This document shows positions 50,201-64,000 of a DNA stretch of 64,000 bases, in pieces. The stretch spans positions 95,531,963 through 95,595,962 of the forward strand of contig NC_134277.1 in NCBI RefSeq assembly GCF_949628215.1. The letters are read 5' to 3'. Under the pieces are notes generated by a model. That model did no database searches. It worked only from the letters and a program-made list of their open reading frames with translations, and was not told the origin of the DNA. The position numbers and the translations under genes are program-made. This DNA comes from Phalacrocorax aristotelis. Its lineage: Eukaryota; Chordata; Aves; Suliformes; Phalacrocoracidae. Position 1 is the first letter of the stretch. Each line of letters starts with the position of its first letter.

Positions 50201-53200
50201 AGACACATGCTTTTTGGATATAATGCCTGTATTTGCCAAATGTAAAATCAAAAGCAAGTTTACAGGAAAGCATGATTGCAAATTGATTACATCACTTTCA
50301 TTAGCCTTACACAATTATTCCTCCCATGCAGTTGTGCTACTGAAAAATACCTCAGTCTTTGCTGCAGCAAAAGATTTTTAGTGCTGTTATTTGTATTAAA
50401 TGGTCAACATTCACGTGTCAAACCCAATGCTGTTTAGTGGTTTACATGGCACCGTTCAGTTAGATGTCCTTGCCCCATGATTCCTGACAGCAGCTGGTTC
50501 AACTCTGTCGCTGCCTCTTGTGCAGACATGTCTCCAGGTCTCCTGTCTTTTTAACTACTGTCACTTAACCTGGGGTAGAATCTTTGACAGTGATCTTAAA
50601 ATGCCACCAGCTCCTCTACCTTAATGTTCACACCATTATTTTTATAGATTATACAGCAACAGGAAGCTACTTCAGGATGTAATGGATGAAATGAAATGCT
50701 TGCCCATGACAGCTAGCAAGCTTTAAAGATAAAATTTGCAGTGAGATAAGAGAATGATTTTGAAAAAAAAAACTGTCTCTGATTTTTTATAATTAAAGAG
50801 ATAAAATATGCTACATATTATGGTAATGTATATTTGCTTACGTTATTTGTGAAACAACTTCTGACACGCGTGATGAAGTATAGTAAATGCCTTACTTTGA
50901 GAATGACACCATGTTTCATCTTACATTTTGAATTGATGTAAACTGTGCTGTAAACTAGAGAAACACACAGAGAATGCTTTTTGCTTCCTTCCTCTCCATC
51001 ATTGTAGCAACAGCAGGTCTTGGTACCATTTAGAAAATAAGGACTGAACTTCCTCATCTGTGATAATATTTAAGAGTTAAATTATTAAATATATTTAATT
51101 GATCTCTAATTGCGAATATTGCAACGGTACTGCTGGCAGCCTTGATTTTATGTAACTAGCTCTCGTTTGGATACTTAACACTTTCTGTATTTCTTGTTCT
51201 ATGCTTAAAAACAGAAGCTATCCAACAATATTAGAAAATAAAGTCAAAACGGTTCAAAGTTACCGTCCTCATAAATAAGCTCCTCTCATGCACAACATGA
51301 AAATAAAAGGAGCAACTCTAAGATACGCTTAGAACTCCATTTTTATTTTAAATATAACTGAACGATCATGCTTTATATCGTAAACTGAAGATCATCAGAT
51401 GAGATTTCTGATAGACAGCTGTAAGTTCACCAAGAAGACTTAAATATACCACACTGACATGGTTACTGCTATGTACTGAGAAGCTGTCCAGTAAAGACAG
51501 AGGGCTTACCGTAGTACATAAGTAGCATGGAATTGGACTCTAAACCATCAGTAAATTTAATCAATTCTCCTGTTATGCTATTTTACCAAGCCTGTCGCTA
51601 TTAAGTAGGAAACCATCAAATCAATTTTAAAATAACTTTGTTTTAAAAAGTCCATTTGATCTGGCTGTAATTTCCTGAAAAATGAGGTTAGGGAGAATGA
51701 GAGTAACTACAGCACCGGTGAGTAGTACTGGCACTGCTGGGCTGAACTGCTGCTCTCACCATATTCTGGGACAAGTACCTCCTCCAGTGCGTCACAGTAT
51801 AATAACTTTCTGATCTGAAATTAAAAATTACCTGCTTACGAATTCAGACCTTGTTTACTCCAATCAGTATAACACTAGACTTATTCTAATTGTTGCAACA
51901 CTGTTCCATATAAGACTTTCTGTAACAGAAAAGCATGATTTTTCTTTGTAGTGGCAAATGAAATAAAAAAGTTGTGTTTCTCACCAACCCACCTGCCCTG
52001 AAAGAGACAGCAGGAACCTGATACAGCATGACAGTAGGGAGATGTAAGTACGTATGTACTTGCCAGTTTATTAAAAAGCTATCACGTCATTATGTTCTAG
52101 ACTACACTTTTTCTTTATTAAACATCTCTCAGCCCTTAAGGTATGACAATAACTGAAAATATCTGAATTTAACCAGTGAAGCAGTGCCAATCTGAAGCTG
52201 CCGCTTGCCTGGAACAATACCTTTAAAAGATCTAATGTGCTCCCAGGGGATGTTAACTCAAACCTAATCGATTAAAATCAGTTTAGATTTAACAGACACT
52301 TACACTGGATAAAGTATAGGTATCATGATAGGTGCAGTCAATTGCTAGTTACTGCTGAGGTGAGCTCTTCAAGTTCAGCCACTTGCACACTTATTCACAA
52401 CCCTGCCGAAGAGTCTTGGCTCTTACAAAACTAGCAGCCTGTTTAAAGCAAATTGCCATGTCTTAACAAGAGTTTTAGCAGGTAGTGCTTGAATCGGGAT
52501 AGACAGGTGATGTGCTCTGGCATCACACTGCCTGGCACCAGACCACACAGTGCTGAAACTCCTCCAAACCTGCGGTTCTCTATATGAAGCACTCAGAGGG
52601 TCACCACTTACATCTCCTAATCCTTTCAAACACATGTGACCACAAAGATACTTTCTGCAACAAAGCAGACAGTGAACAGCTGAAATATTAAACGTCTCTT
52701 CTTCCATGAGTTTTTGTACTCTTCCTGAAAACCAGCTTATTTTCAGGCAGTCCACTAATGAGAGCCAGGATTATCCTGAGGTACCAGTTTTTGTCGCTTG
52801 AACATTTGAAGTCAAATCTCTTAAAGAGCCAGAATCCCTCCAGTCCCTGAAGGGCAAAAATGATAATTAAAAGACAATTAGCAGATTTTGTAGGGAAGTC
52901 TGGCAAAAGTTATGTGTGTTTTAAGTTTAGCTCTATTTTAAAAATGGGAATTACTTTTATAGAGCAATCTAGATTAAAAGGGAAACTGTCAAAACTGAGA
53001 GCTAAGAATTGACTTTGCTTGACATTTGTCACAAACTGAAGGCTTTAGATGATCTGTAATCATAAAAGTATGTGAATTTCCAAACCTGTCTATGCCAGTC
53101 TCAGAGAATTACCAACCCCCCAACCAAATGTGATTAGATTTTAGATTTAGAGTAAACACAGATGTGTTATGTTTTAGTAAGGCAAAAGCATATGTGTATT

Positions 53201-56200
53201 GACTTTTACTATGGGCGTCAGTAAGCTGGTGTCATGGTTTTTTTACCCTTCTCCCCTTATCCTAGTAGAGAACTTTAATATTTTCCTTTAGCTAATAGAA
53301 AATGGACAGTCTCGCTATGATAATGCTTAATTTCAGGATTCATAATAAACATGAAAGAAACTTAGGAAAGATAATAAAGATGGTTCACTGCTTTTATCAT
53401 GAGATAAAATAGGACAGGTTATTTTTTGAAAGCAAAAGAGCAATCTAAAATGCCGCATGTACTTTAGCATGACATTTTCTCTGAGAGGTAGTGCTCCTAA
53501 AAGGTGATCTCAGAACCCAGTTAGCACATTAAAAGGTTCAGATTAACAAAAGAAAACTTGGAATAACTTAACTGTCTAGACATGGCAGATTTGAAGAGGT
53601 GTCAGACTGTTTTTCACATTTTTGTAGAGTGTAATGCTTGTATTAGGTAATAACTTCAGTTCTTCCTTTAGCAAGGCATTAGTACTTACATAAATGTATT
53701 AATTTTGTATTAGAAAGGCTAATAGAAATATTAATTTGGTAGTCTGGGAGGATTTTGAACACATTTTTAAAGTATTCCAAGAAAACAATGGAGACGTTGG
53801 CTATTTATTTAGACCTGCAGAAAGCCATAAAAGTTGTGATACCCCATGTTGTGACATGTACCTGGCCGTCACAGCAGAATTCATATCCATGAACAGCATG
53901 CCCTGACTCATGGCAAAGCACACCTGCAACTTCAAGAGGCTCAATTAGGCAATCTGTAAGCCTCTCATGATCAAAAACGAGAGTCCCAGTCTCCTCGTAT
54001 CTCCTTCATGCTTACCCACCTCCACAAGTCTCAGCTGCATGCTGCTGCCTGTGTCACACCTGCTTTGGTACTCACCAGACTTGCTGAGCCACTGACAGAG
54101 GTCATCAGTCAGAAGACTAACTTACCAAACCTTCCCCCTCTCCCAGGAAGCTGCGTTGTCGCCTGCTGCATTGGTGAACTGGACTGATTCACAGGGAGGT
54201 CTAACAGGTGTTCGAGGTAGCACGAGGAAGAAACAGGACCACGTGGCAAGGAAAACGACATTTCCACTACCAGCGAGCTATTTCATGAGCTTAGATACCC
54301 TTAACTGCAGGTTTCATTAGTTTACTGTAACAAACTAAATGAAAACTGGAGCAGTTCAAGATCTGATTCATTAGTAGACCCAGTGTCCCAGCCTGTGGGA
54401 AGACCTGGAGAGTAACAGCTTCAGCTGTCATACTGCTTGTCTGGCAGTCCCTAAGTACCTTAGAACTGATTCTACAAACTCCAGCAACCTCTGTGAGGTA
54501 ATAGGAAATACTAAGGACTAGTCCTAATTCTACTTCTCCGTGAAGATATAGGCAACTCCTGCCACCTGGGATTCAGAACCATGAACATCTGCCTTTCTGA
54601 AAGCAGTATTAAAACCTTTCTTTCAAAAGTAGAACAGAAGTCACACTTATGGCACTGACACTTGCTTTTTATATCTTGCGTCCTTACAAGTGCTTGCTGT
54701 GTCCTCCCCTCAACATTAGTCCTGTTCCTGCCACTGCCTGAGGGGATTCAAACCCTCTTTTTCCCCACGCACACCCTAACCACCGGGCAAGAAGCCGGTC
54801 TGGTGTGGTGGGAGGGGAGCATGGAAATGTTTTCTCCTCTACAGCTGAGGGTGGAGGTTCTGTCTGTTCCAAAGAGAATGATTCTGTAGTCTGGTACTGA
54901 ACACAGTTGTCAGAAAGGGCTCCTTACGTATTTTAGGTATTTATTTCTGTTACCTGTTTTGTCTAATGATAATTTTTATGCAAAATACACAGTTGTGCAA
55001 ATGGGGATCAGAAATCTTTTCCTTCCAAAACTCTAGCCAAAATGCTATATCGTCATGCCACCTAATAACATGCATTTATGTAGTAATAAAAATGCATCAC
55101 TGTTAATTCAAGAAACAAATTGGAAATGGCTAGAAGGAAACTAGTTTGTGAGTAATGTGTAATTAAACTGCAGAGTCCATCATTCTGGGAGGGGTGAATA
55201 TCTGTAGTTACATGGTTTGTAATCATCCTGCCCCAGGGTGTAAGTGCTGGCTGACTCAGGAAAAAGAATTGTCCTTGCTGTGGGTAAAGAGCATTTTGGG
55301 GAATTAAAAGAAAAATCCTTCCGTAAAGCATTGCAGGCCATTGCTAGGATTTACCACATGAAGTGAGACTCCTAGTATCGTATCTGTCCTTTTATAATTT
55401 ATTAAACAGAGAAAAATAATTTGTTGTATATCATATGTCCTTAATTTTCATTAAACAGACAAAATATCACACTTCCATGTGCTTCCGTGCACCACCTGCC
55501 TGATATGTGAATTGCATGATATCTGCCATAATTTAAAAAGATACCTCTTTTTGCAAACATGCACAGGCCTAGAGGTGCATCCTTCTACACAGTTTTAAGC
55601 AAGCTAGGTTTTTTTACTTTTCTGCCCTTAAAGTGTTGGCGTGCTTGTAGTACTACTTACCCCATGTTCATAAGGATACAATGTGCTTATCACAGCAGCC
55701 TTATTTACTGCTTCCTTGGATTTATGGTTTTCTGAGTTAGTGAAAGAACAAGAAGGGCAGAAAAGGCTGAGACGCCTATGATAGTTTCTGCATAATTAGA
55801 CAAGGTTTGCAGGTATGGATAGTGTTACTTAAGTTGTACAGCTGGAAAAATCAAATAAGCTTTCAAGCATATAAGTGTATTTTCAAATCTGAAAATGAAA
55901 TATCAACTTCCCAAGGTAAATACAGAACAACTGCTTAGAGTTTGGTTAAGTACGTATCAGGTAGACTATAAAGAAAAGGTTAGTGGCATCCCAAGAGTAT
56001 AGGGGATGTTAATCAAGGGAGGGAAGAGAGTATTATGAAAATACTTATCATCTAGGAGAAAGGAGGAGGGAGTTAAAACCCTGGAGGAAACTGCTTGAAA
56101 GTGATATGCCATAAAAACAGTGTTTCTATTGAATCAGTGGTATATTGGTGTGCAGTCCATCCAGCTTGCCTTAATTTTCCGGATAAACAGGTACATTTAA

Positions 56201-56399
56201 TAAAAGATGGCCCCTCTGCCTAGAAACTTTGTTACATTTATGCCCTGAAACCATCAGGACTACAGCAAAATACTGCTGAAATGGAACACACAGAAATTAG
56301 GGCAGTAATTAACATGAGTTATATGACTGCTCGTGACCAAAAGAGCTTTTTGTTAATAAAGCCAGTATTTTCTATTTTATATAATATTGATTTCTAACT
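47250..56399. other. presumed intron 1 of the plus-strand gene, left part
   Basis: AT-rich with no confident exon. The best plus-strand candidate is 54147-54207, listed separately. A 108-codon minus-strand frame with a true ATG (47994-48320) has no splice or promoter support and was not called. Short T-rich acceptor-like runs are frequent but lack matching donors. Confidence 0.45.
54147..54207 (+). CDS. weak candidate exon in phase with exon 1
   Basis: A strong acceptor (ccttccccctctcccag) is followed by 61 bases that are open in phase 0, the phase required after 46928, reading EAALSPAALVNWTDSQGGLT. A moderate donor CAG|GTGTTC follows. Without that donor, the frame stays open for about 36 more codons to a TAG near 54318, so it could also be a terminal exon. 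The peptide matches no family I recognise. Given the length of the region, one such match is expected by chance. Confidence 0.2.
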
Positions 56400-56580
56400 A
56401 GGGAGATGGAGAGTTGCCCAGAGAGCTGTGGAATCTCTGTCCTTGGAGGTGTTCAAGACCTGCTGAGACAAAGCCCTAAGCAGCTTGGTCCAAGGTCAGT
56501 TTTTACCCGCTTTGAGCAGGAGTTGGGTTAGTGACCTCCTGAGAGCGCTTCCAGCCTCAGTGATTCAGTGTTCCCGTGTC
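56400..56580 (+). repeat. CR1 LINE 3' end, plus orientation
   Basis: It contains the classic bird CR1 tail in order: gagttgcccagagagctgtgg, ccttggaggtgttcaagacc, gcagcttggtcc, gctttgagcaggagttgggt, gtgacctcctgag and cttccagcctcagtgattca. It ends in a degraded form of the (ATTCTGTG) terminal repeat. It is 5'-truncated, as most CR1 copies are, and shows moderate divergence. Confidence 0.9.
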
Positions 56581-59500
56581 TCATTTCAGATGTCTGATTT
56601 ATGTGATTAAGGTGGGTGCGCCCTCTCCTTAGCCAAGCAGTTGTATGCTCCATCCATAGGCAGGTCAGGGTACCTCAGATGGGAAATTTTCCCTATAGTG
56701 TATTAATGAAGCCCAAAATTCAATGACTACATTTAAACAGTATCAATTCTTCCTACACTGTAACAATGGTTACGTTTTAGTAGAACTGCTTTTCCCTGGG
56801 AGGAGAAGCACAATATTCTTACAGCAAAATTAACTCTTAAAATCAAGAAGCTGGAATAGGAGAAGGCCATTTTTCCTTGACATATGCACAGTGTGTTCAG
56901 GCTCCTCAAACCAAAGTAGTTAGCTGGAAAGTCCTTATTCCTTAAGTCGATTATCTTTGTTTACATAGTCTAGAACTAGCAATGCTAGCTTGAGTCTCAC
57001 GCTAATAACCTTAAATCTTCTCAAGTCAGAAATTCCATTTTCTCCTTGACTTTTGTTAAACCTATTTGTTGCAGCCACATAATTGCCCATTTTATCCTCC
57101 TCCTTTCCAACTGTCCAAAAGGTATTTTTTAATTTGGTAACTATTTCATTGTGGGAAGCTTCTTAAAATATCTTGTTAAACCCATCACAAAATATTAAAT
57201 ACTATGTTTCCCACTAACCTACGATCGTGGATGTAATACCAAAACTTCACTAATTTGAATGTAGTGAAAAAGTCAAGTCTTTTAATAGTTCTGTTCTGTT
57301 TCAAGTCCAGCAAAAATGTCAGTCAGGATACAAGTTTATATGCAAAACACTGAACTGTCTAGTGCTTATCAGATGTGCTGCAGTTCCTCAGCTTCAATAT
57401 ATACTATCAGGGTGAAGTGTATTGCCACAGAACATATATAGTTGAGTAAACCAGTGACTTGTACAAATGTTTCTGCAGAAATATTTCAGAAATTTGCCTT
57501 GAAATTAGCATCACTATACAACTCTCTCCTCCCTTTTCCACCCAAGCAGCCTCAAAATAGTCAGATAACAGATACTTGTATTACCTCATTTTCATCTAAA
57601 TTAGAATTTGCCGTATGTTTATTTTGGTTCAGTCATCAGTTTGTCATTATCCAGTTAAATGTAGGTAGCCATAGGTTAATGCACCTACAATTTTGCTGAG
57701 TATGGGAGGTCTGGCGTGCTGTTCAAAGGAGGAATGGTTGGTGTTGAGTTTGCTAGGTGAAGGAAAGTGGTTGTAGTATTCAGGGCATGTACAGCCATAT
57801 TTTTTTAGTCCCATAATGTGAGAGAAACAATAGAGATGATATTTGTAGTCTGAAGATTTTTAAAAACTAAGGTATAGTTTCTTTCCTTGTCATCTTCTAA
57901 AGACCTCTGGAGCACCTGATGCCATTACTGCCCTTGGATACATTATGCCTTTGATAACTTTCTGAAGGTTTGTAGAAAGGATATTTTTATTCTCCAGTGC
58001 TTTAGAAGAGGAATGTTTCATACGTCACTATACCTAACGTTTGCCTTTCTAACATTGTGTTTGAGTACGACAGTCTTAAGTACCTGTAGTCAGATAGAAG
58101 AACCTTCTTCTGAGTAAATTTAGACTGTAGTGCTAAGCCTTTGCAATACGACTGCCATAGTTACTAATGCATCATGGCAGCAGTAGGTGTGGTTAGTAGT
58201 AAGGTAATAGAAACAGAATTTTTATCTACCTAAAGTGACAATTAAGACAGACAGAAGGAAGTGCTAAAATGTGCAAAAAATAGTGAAAATGCAAGAGTAA
58301 AGTTTTGTATTCTGCATTGGTTTACCAGTTAGTCCATAACATCTGAGCGTAAAATCTGACTGTTCTAACTCAGGTCTTTTTTTCCAAAGAAAAAGAGATA
58401 GAATAGGGGCTCTGGAAGACAGATCTACGCTGTCTTTACTCAAAACTAATTAATTGCCTTTCCTTGAAGAGATGGGGTTTTTTTTGTTTGTTTGTGACTC
58501 AAATGTTGTTTCCTGTCAAAATGGATAATGTTTTACAGAACAAACTAGAATCAGGAAACTCAGTATTTTTTGCAGAATAGAATTGGTTTCCTGTCAGGCA
58601 TAGGAGCTGATATCTTTTTGCTTTCTTTGTCCCTGGTTCAGTCACATGCAGATGAATGGACTTGGATCCTTCTCCTACCTTGGCTGAAGCCCGTTATTCA
58701 ACAGGGATTTTGATAGGCTCCCTGAGCAGCATCACAATGTTAACGGCATATGAGCATATTGTAATCCTCCACTCTTTTTTCCTGAAATACTTTGACCTTA
58801 ACTTTACTATATCAGATGATGTATTTTAAACTTTAAGAAGCAGTTTAACCAAAGTCCTTGACTGAACTGAATTTTTCTGATAAAGGAATGTACTCGCAGT
58901 TTTTATAAAAATTCAATTGTGATTTACTCTAGTCTTTTTTGCTAGTATGCTTCCATCCATTTTCAGTCTTAAGGCCCATCAATTTAGAAGACTTTTTTTC
59001 TCTTGGGGAATCAAAATATTCCGTTAGCTGGGCTCAGTTATACCCTTGGTGAAAGTATGAACTAACATGTGCTTTTTCATTCCTTACATACTGAAATTTT
59101 TAGTTCCAGAGCTGCTTCAGCATGCCATTCAGCTCAGGAATTTGTCCGAGTTACAATTTTCTTAATAAAGAAAACTGTCAAACGTTATAAACAAGGAATA
59201 GTCCCAATCCACCAAATGAAATCTAAAAGTGAGAGATCCTTTGCAATTATTTAAGCCGAAGGGAGCTTTGTGGCAAATGCAAATTAAACCAAGCTTTTCT
59301 GGGATAGTGTGAAGCTATTCACAGTTGCGTCCCAATTACATTTTATTTGAGGCTTTTCCCCATAGAAAATAGTAATTTTTTCTCCTTGAAATATCTGTAA
59401 GTTATAAACTTTGTCTATCATAACACTTGAATGTTTTTAAATGGAAAAACATGTTTGGCATCTGAAATCTCTTGAGAAGAAATCAAAGCTTTTTATTGAC

Positions 59501-62500
59501 GCTTGTTAGTCTCTTTCTGTGTTTGAAAGTTTAATAATTTTGAAGAGAACAAAGTAAACTTGAGTTTTTCTGAATTTTTTTGTTAAGTGAGTAGTACCAG
59601 TAAGAAGGGAGTTCTTGTGTCATGAAATTGCAAGGTCTTTTTCCCCTAGGTTTTCAAGAAATGTTTGAGAGGAGGGGAATGTAATTAAAATCTTATTCTC
59701 CCTTTGGCTGCATTTTTAATTTGGAATTCAGGCCCTCACACATCGTAATAGAGCTTTGCTTTAGGGTGTTTTATACCTCTATCAAAGTGACTAAAGTAAT
59801 TAGTATTTTATACATTTTGGTAAGTATTTTGTCACTGGAAGCACCAGTGCAGGTGAATGATAATGGTTTGAAACTCAGGCAGTGACAGCACCCTAAATGA
59901 GAATGTCGCCTTTTAATCAAGTGCACTTGGAGTCTATGGTATTGAAATGCCCTACAGAGAACATAGAAAAGCCATCCATCACATTGTGACAGTCCAATCT
60001 TTTAGTGCATGAGTAAAATTTTATTCAGCCTTTCCAAGGCAGTTGGAATGTAAGATGTTTTAACAAAACAGCAGTGTAGAAGTTTGGAAGCATAGCATAC
60101 AGGTTGCTTTCTGGACAGCATATGTGTCTTTATGTATTACCTTTATTGATTTAGAGTGCAATTGAAACATTTTCCATGCCTTGTTTCAAACACCTCCCCC
60201 TCCCTCTTATACACTCAACAGGCGCGATTATTTCTAAATTTCAGGCACGTGTTTGTTTGGAGTTAATTTGCATAGTTGATTAACTCTTGATGCTCAGCGG
60301 AAATACTCAGCAAGTTAAAGGGAAAGAACTGCTACTTTAGGAAGGGCAGATTTTTAAGTCTTGCACAGAAAAGGAGTCTTACGCATGACTCAGGAGTCCC
60401 TTGGGGAGCGCTTAGAAGAAGCTGGAGTACATTTAGTGACATGTACTTGGAATTATTAACTATTATTATAATAATTCAACAATCTAATTTCAAGCTTTGT
60501 GTTGTTTTTAACAACCCTCCCTTAGCTTTCTTTATAAGTGCAAGCAGCAGCAGCTTCTGAGGGCAATGTAGTAATTTAAACAAAAATATTTTTGTTGTTG
60601 CACATTTGGGAGATTGACTTTTGAAGTTAATGGAAGTAGAAACCTGTACCAGGAACCTTGTCTTTTAAGATGATTGGCAATGATGAAACCCATTGACTTA
60701 AATGGATTTACTCCCAGTTTACACTGTATTCATGACTGTCTTGCACCCTACTAGCTGCTTGAAATCAAGGACATTGATCTGCACTGCACTTAATACCTGT
60801 TTTCAGCTGGCTACTACTCAGTTTTTTTGTTTAGTAAATTTTGTTTTTCAGTACCCTGTGGAACAAAATTTGCTGTCAATATGCAAGAGCAGGTTTTCTT
60901 TCCTTCCTGGCATTTGCACATTTTCAAGCTGAAATATTTTTTGTCCTGCCCCAAAACAATATAGGACCTTCTGTGAAGGGAGAACATTCTGCTACCATGT
61001 ACCAGAGTGCTGAGAGAGAAAAGGCTGGGGAAATTGTATTGGGCTTCATTTTAGTGAGTGGAGAAGACGAGGGAAAAAGTTTTTCCTGCTGAATCCAAGA
61101 ACTAGTAAAATGCAACCAGATGGTGAAGACATGTTTATATGTGTTACTGAATAAGTCTTTCTGGCAAACTTTTCTGTCACAGACATGAAGAGAGTTAATC
61201 ATGTTCAAGAGAGTGCTATTTCTTCAGTCTTATATTGTTACGGAATCTTCAGTGAGTTTGCTTTCAGAAATACACCATGCTAATAACATTGGTGATGTGA
61301 AATTTTTTGCTATAATTTTAACATGAGCTTAAGCATGTCTAATTCTGACACCTTTCTCTGTGAATTGTTCCCAGAAATGTAAAGAGCTTCATTTTTGTCT
61401 GCCAGAGTGTACGTGCTCAAGTATTAATGGCTCCTGTCATGTCATCATGCAAAGTTAAACGAGTTAAATATTCAGAATGTGCAAGAGCCTGTGCCAGGTT
61501 TGTTATACAGTGAGAGCTAATATATTAATCAAACAGCTTAATATATGTTCCAGTATGAGCAGTATTAGCTGAGACTCTGTTAAATAGCTGACATTCAAAG
61601 TCTACTCCCAATTTTAAAAAAAAGTCTGCTCGTATCATCGCTGCTGTCATCTAGTGACATTTGTGCTCTGTTTCCAGAGGGTATTCTCACTCACTGTAAT
61701 TGGCTGCTAGTGAAAATACAGGTATTATCCATCTATTTTATAAATTACCAATTTCTTCCCTGGCTGCATGCCACAGCTTTGTCAGGATGTCACAGAACTT
61801 ACACACAGCTAAAAGCTGAGTAAGTTGCTACAGGTTGGATATTGCTTTAGAAGTAACCTACTGCTGGAATAAATAGACATAGACCATTACTGAGGCTGAC
61901 TTCAAACAACTGTGACAATGAAATTAAGAATGTCATTGTAGTGTTATTGTGATTATGAAAATCAGCTGCCAAACATAAGTAAAAATAATTTAAACTATTT
62001 ATTGAATTTCACATACAAAGGTTGGAGCAAGTGGGTTCCTCAGCAAGCCAAACTGGGTGCTTGGGGCAAAGTTACCACAAACTGTGACGGCTTGAATTAG
62101 AACCAGACCCCACTTATTACTTGTTTTTCAATAGTGACATACAGCTCCCTAGTCATCACTGTAAGACAAAGCCAAAGTATCAGAAATACTGAACGCAGAA
62201 GCAAAATCAGACCAAAAAACTACATATGTAATCACTTTCATCTACAATTGCTGTACGCAATATAGTGTTAAAACTAAAGAATTAATCATTTACAGAAAAC
62301 AAAAGAGACAGAGAAAATAAATGTTTACAGTATTGTTTTTGCTTCCTTAAAATAGAAACTCCCTTTCCAGTTCTTAGGGAATTTATGCATTTAAGTTTTG
62401 CTTTACCAACACACTGTTTAGTTTACCTTCTGCTTTTAAATTCTGTTTTACCATGTAAAACTAACATCTAACAAAAAGGTCACTGATGATCATAGTGTAC

Positions 62501-64000
62501 TTTCAGTGATGTGCAAATCCATTTTTTTCTAAGCCATGACATGCATGATCTGCAGTGATGGGATGCCAGAAATGCACAAATTTACATCTTTGACTTTTAT
62601 CTTCCATATTTTTAATGTTTATTATACTTCATAAAATCCTGCTAGCTAGTCTAAAATAATGAAAAAATATTAGAGAATATAATCCAAAAGTAAATAAGGT
62701 AAGAAATGACACTTTAACATATATCAGTTATTCTGTTATGGATTTCTAATCCTTGCTGGGGGGAGGGGGGGCAGGGGGAAGGAATGATGATTCAGGCAAG
62801 CACTTTCATAATAAGCTAATTTCACATGGTATTTAGTCCCATCACAGACACCCATCCCAAACTCCACAAAGCTGATTCTACCTAGAAATAGCCAAAACAA
62901 AGAATTTAGCTTCCACGGTCTAGAAGTTTTGCTTGTCCTCTCCCTAAATAAAACCAGACAGACAGAGCAATCTTTGGAAATCATGTGAAAAGCAATACAT
63001 CTGTGGTAGGGAATTTGGAACAGAATATATTGAAAAAATTAATAGATCTACCAAAACCTAGGATTGAAAAGTGGTATGCGATTAGGCAGCCTCCCAATGT
63101 GTGTTTTCTCCTAGGACAGACAGCGTATACAGTAGGGTCCAAACTAGGCTCATTCCTGGGGTTTGGCTTTATTCAAAAGAAACCAGTGTTAAGGTAGCAA
63201 AGCTTAGCTCAGGTCTCTTCCCCTGACTTGGCTGCTCTTACCCGCAAATCTCTTAGGACTCCCAAGTGTTTGCTGCAGGTCTTTGCTCTCGCTCAAATTG
63301 TAGCCGGCTCCTAACCAAATGAAGTCCTCAGCCAGCTTCCTCACACAGTGATTATCACCCAGTCCTGGTACGTAACAGGGAGGACAGTGTCCCACCCAGC
63401 TGGGCTGCACTGAATACTTGATAGATGGTCCCCTCACTATTGCTCCCATCTATCCCAGGAGGGGTTGAGGTTGCCAACCTGTCACACTGTGGCTGTAGTT
63501 AAAATTCAGCTAAAGCACATAAACGCAACTTTATAGAGGGAATAAAATTGCACAAGTGGTCCTATAAGAAGCCTTTGACCTGCTGTCTACAGCTTTTAAA
63601 ACATGCCATTCCAGTCGAGTTTGGTCTATGCCTGGCTACGGAGGATACTGGGAGGAGGAGGAGGACACAGGGAGGTAACATGAGAAGTGGTGGAAGCATG
63701 GACTTCTGTGGAGGTTAAGGGCCAGAGGACTTGTTGATGGGAAAGGACAAACATAGTTCATCTTTTGGTGGTGATGGCTTAGCTGCAGTCTTTACTGTAG
63801 TGTTTTTATCGTTATTTGGGGTAAAACTAGTGTAAGCATGTCCAGCTGTACTGAAATCACACCTTCATTTGCCAGTGCAGATGCACCCTGTAAACGTAAA
63901 GCCACTTCAAAGTCTTTGTTGTTACAATCTTCAAACAGCCTGTGGAGGAATACAGACTGCTTAGTGACTATTCTAGCACAAATTCCCTGTAGCCCTAGTT
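56581..64000. other. presumed intron 1 of the plus-strand gene, right part
   Basis: No exon with paired good splice sites was found. Acceptor-like tracts (for example just before 60852) are followed by poor donors, and donor-like GTAAGT or GTGAGT sites (59819, 61054) lack usable acceptors in phase. The region is AT-rich with no recognised repeat apart from short low-complexity runs. Confidence 0.45.
62758..62778 (+). repeat. G-rich run (G6 A G7 CA G5)
   Basis: A purine tract of three G-runs in AT-rich surroundings. It has quadruplex potential only if a fourth nearby run participates. Confidence 0.75.

Noticed and set aside
1..64000. Phage, CRISPR, insertion sequence, operon or other prokaryotic system
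   Set aside because: There are no long coding frames, ribosome-binding sites or repeat-spacer arrays. Base composition, CpG islands, splice signals and CR1 elements all indicate a vertebrate nuclear genome.

Overview
This is vertebrate nuclear DNA, most likely from a bird. It is mostly AT-rich, non-coding sequence with few open frames and two sharply bounded CpG islands (about 21.84-23.54 kb and 46.40-47.25 kb). The recognisable interspersed repeats are decayed CR1 LINE copies, the family that dominates bird genomes, plus weaker MIR-like remnants. Repeat density looks low, which also fits a bird. Nothing looks prokaryotic, and I see no rRNA, tRNA or CRISPR array.

Left part (1-23.5 kb): this reads as the 5' part of a minus-strand gene. 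CpG island 1 carries a strong minus-strand splice donor at 22288, so the first exon lies inside the island. The next ~22 kb would be mainly intron 1. Within it I find a 42-nt candidate exon (6824-6865), an exon with an ATG in excellent context and a signal-peptide-like N-terminus (1883-1967), and a 55-nt candidate coding exon (501-555). The phases of the last two do not join directly, so at least one more exon, or an error in one call, is implied. I do not recognise the gene.

Middle part (23.6-46.4 kb): a gene-free spacer of about 23 kb between two promoters that point away from each other. It contains a degraded CR1 ORF2/3' end fragment, a second CR1 fragment on the opposite strand, one other CR1-like fragment, a MIR-like remnant and simple repeats.

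Right part (46.4-64 kb): CpG island 2 starts a plus-strand gene. Its first coding exon (46794-46928) encodes 45 residues with a bipartite nuclear localisation signal and ends at a good splice donor in phase 0. NRF1-type motifs flank it, as at broadly expressed genes. The remaining 17 kb looks like a long first intron. It holds one CR1 3' end and at most weak exon candidates. I do not recognise this gene either.

Exon calls rest only on splice-site consensus, reading frame and Kozak context read by eye. No transcript or homology evidence was available, and confidences are set accordingly. I found no previously undescribed biological system here; the main open question is the identity of the two genes.
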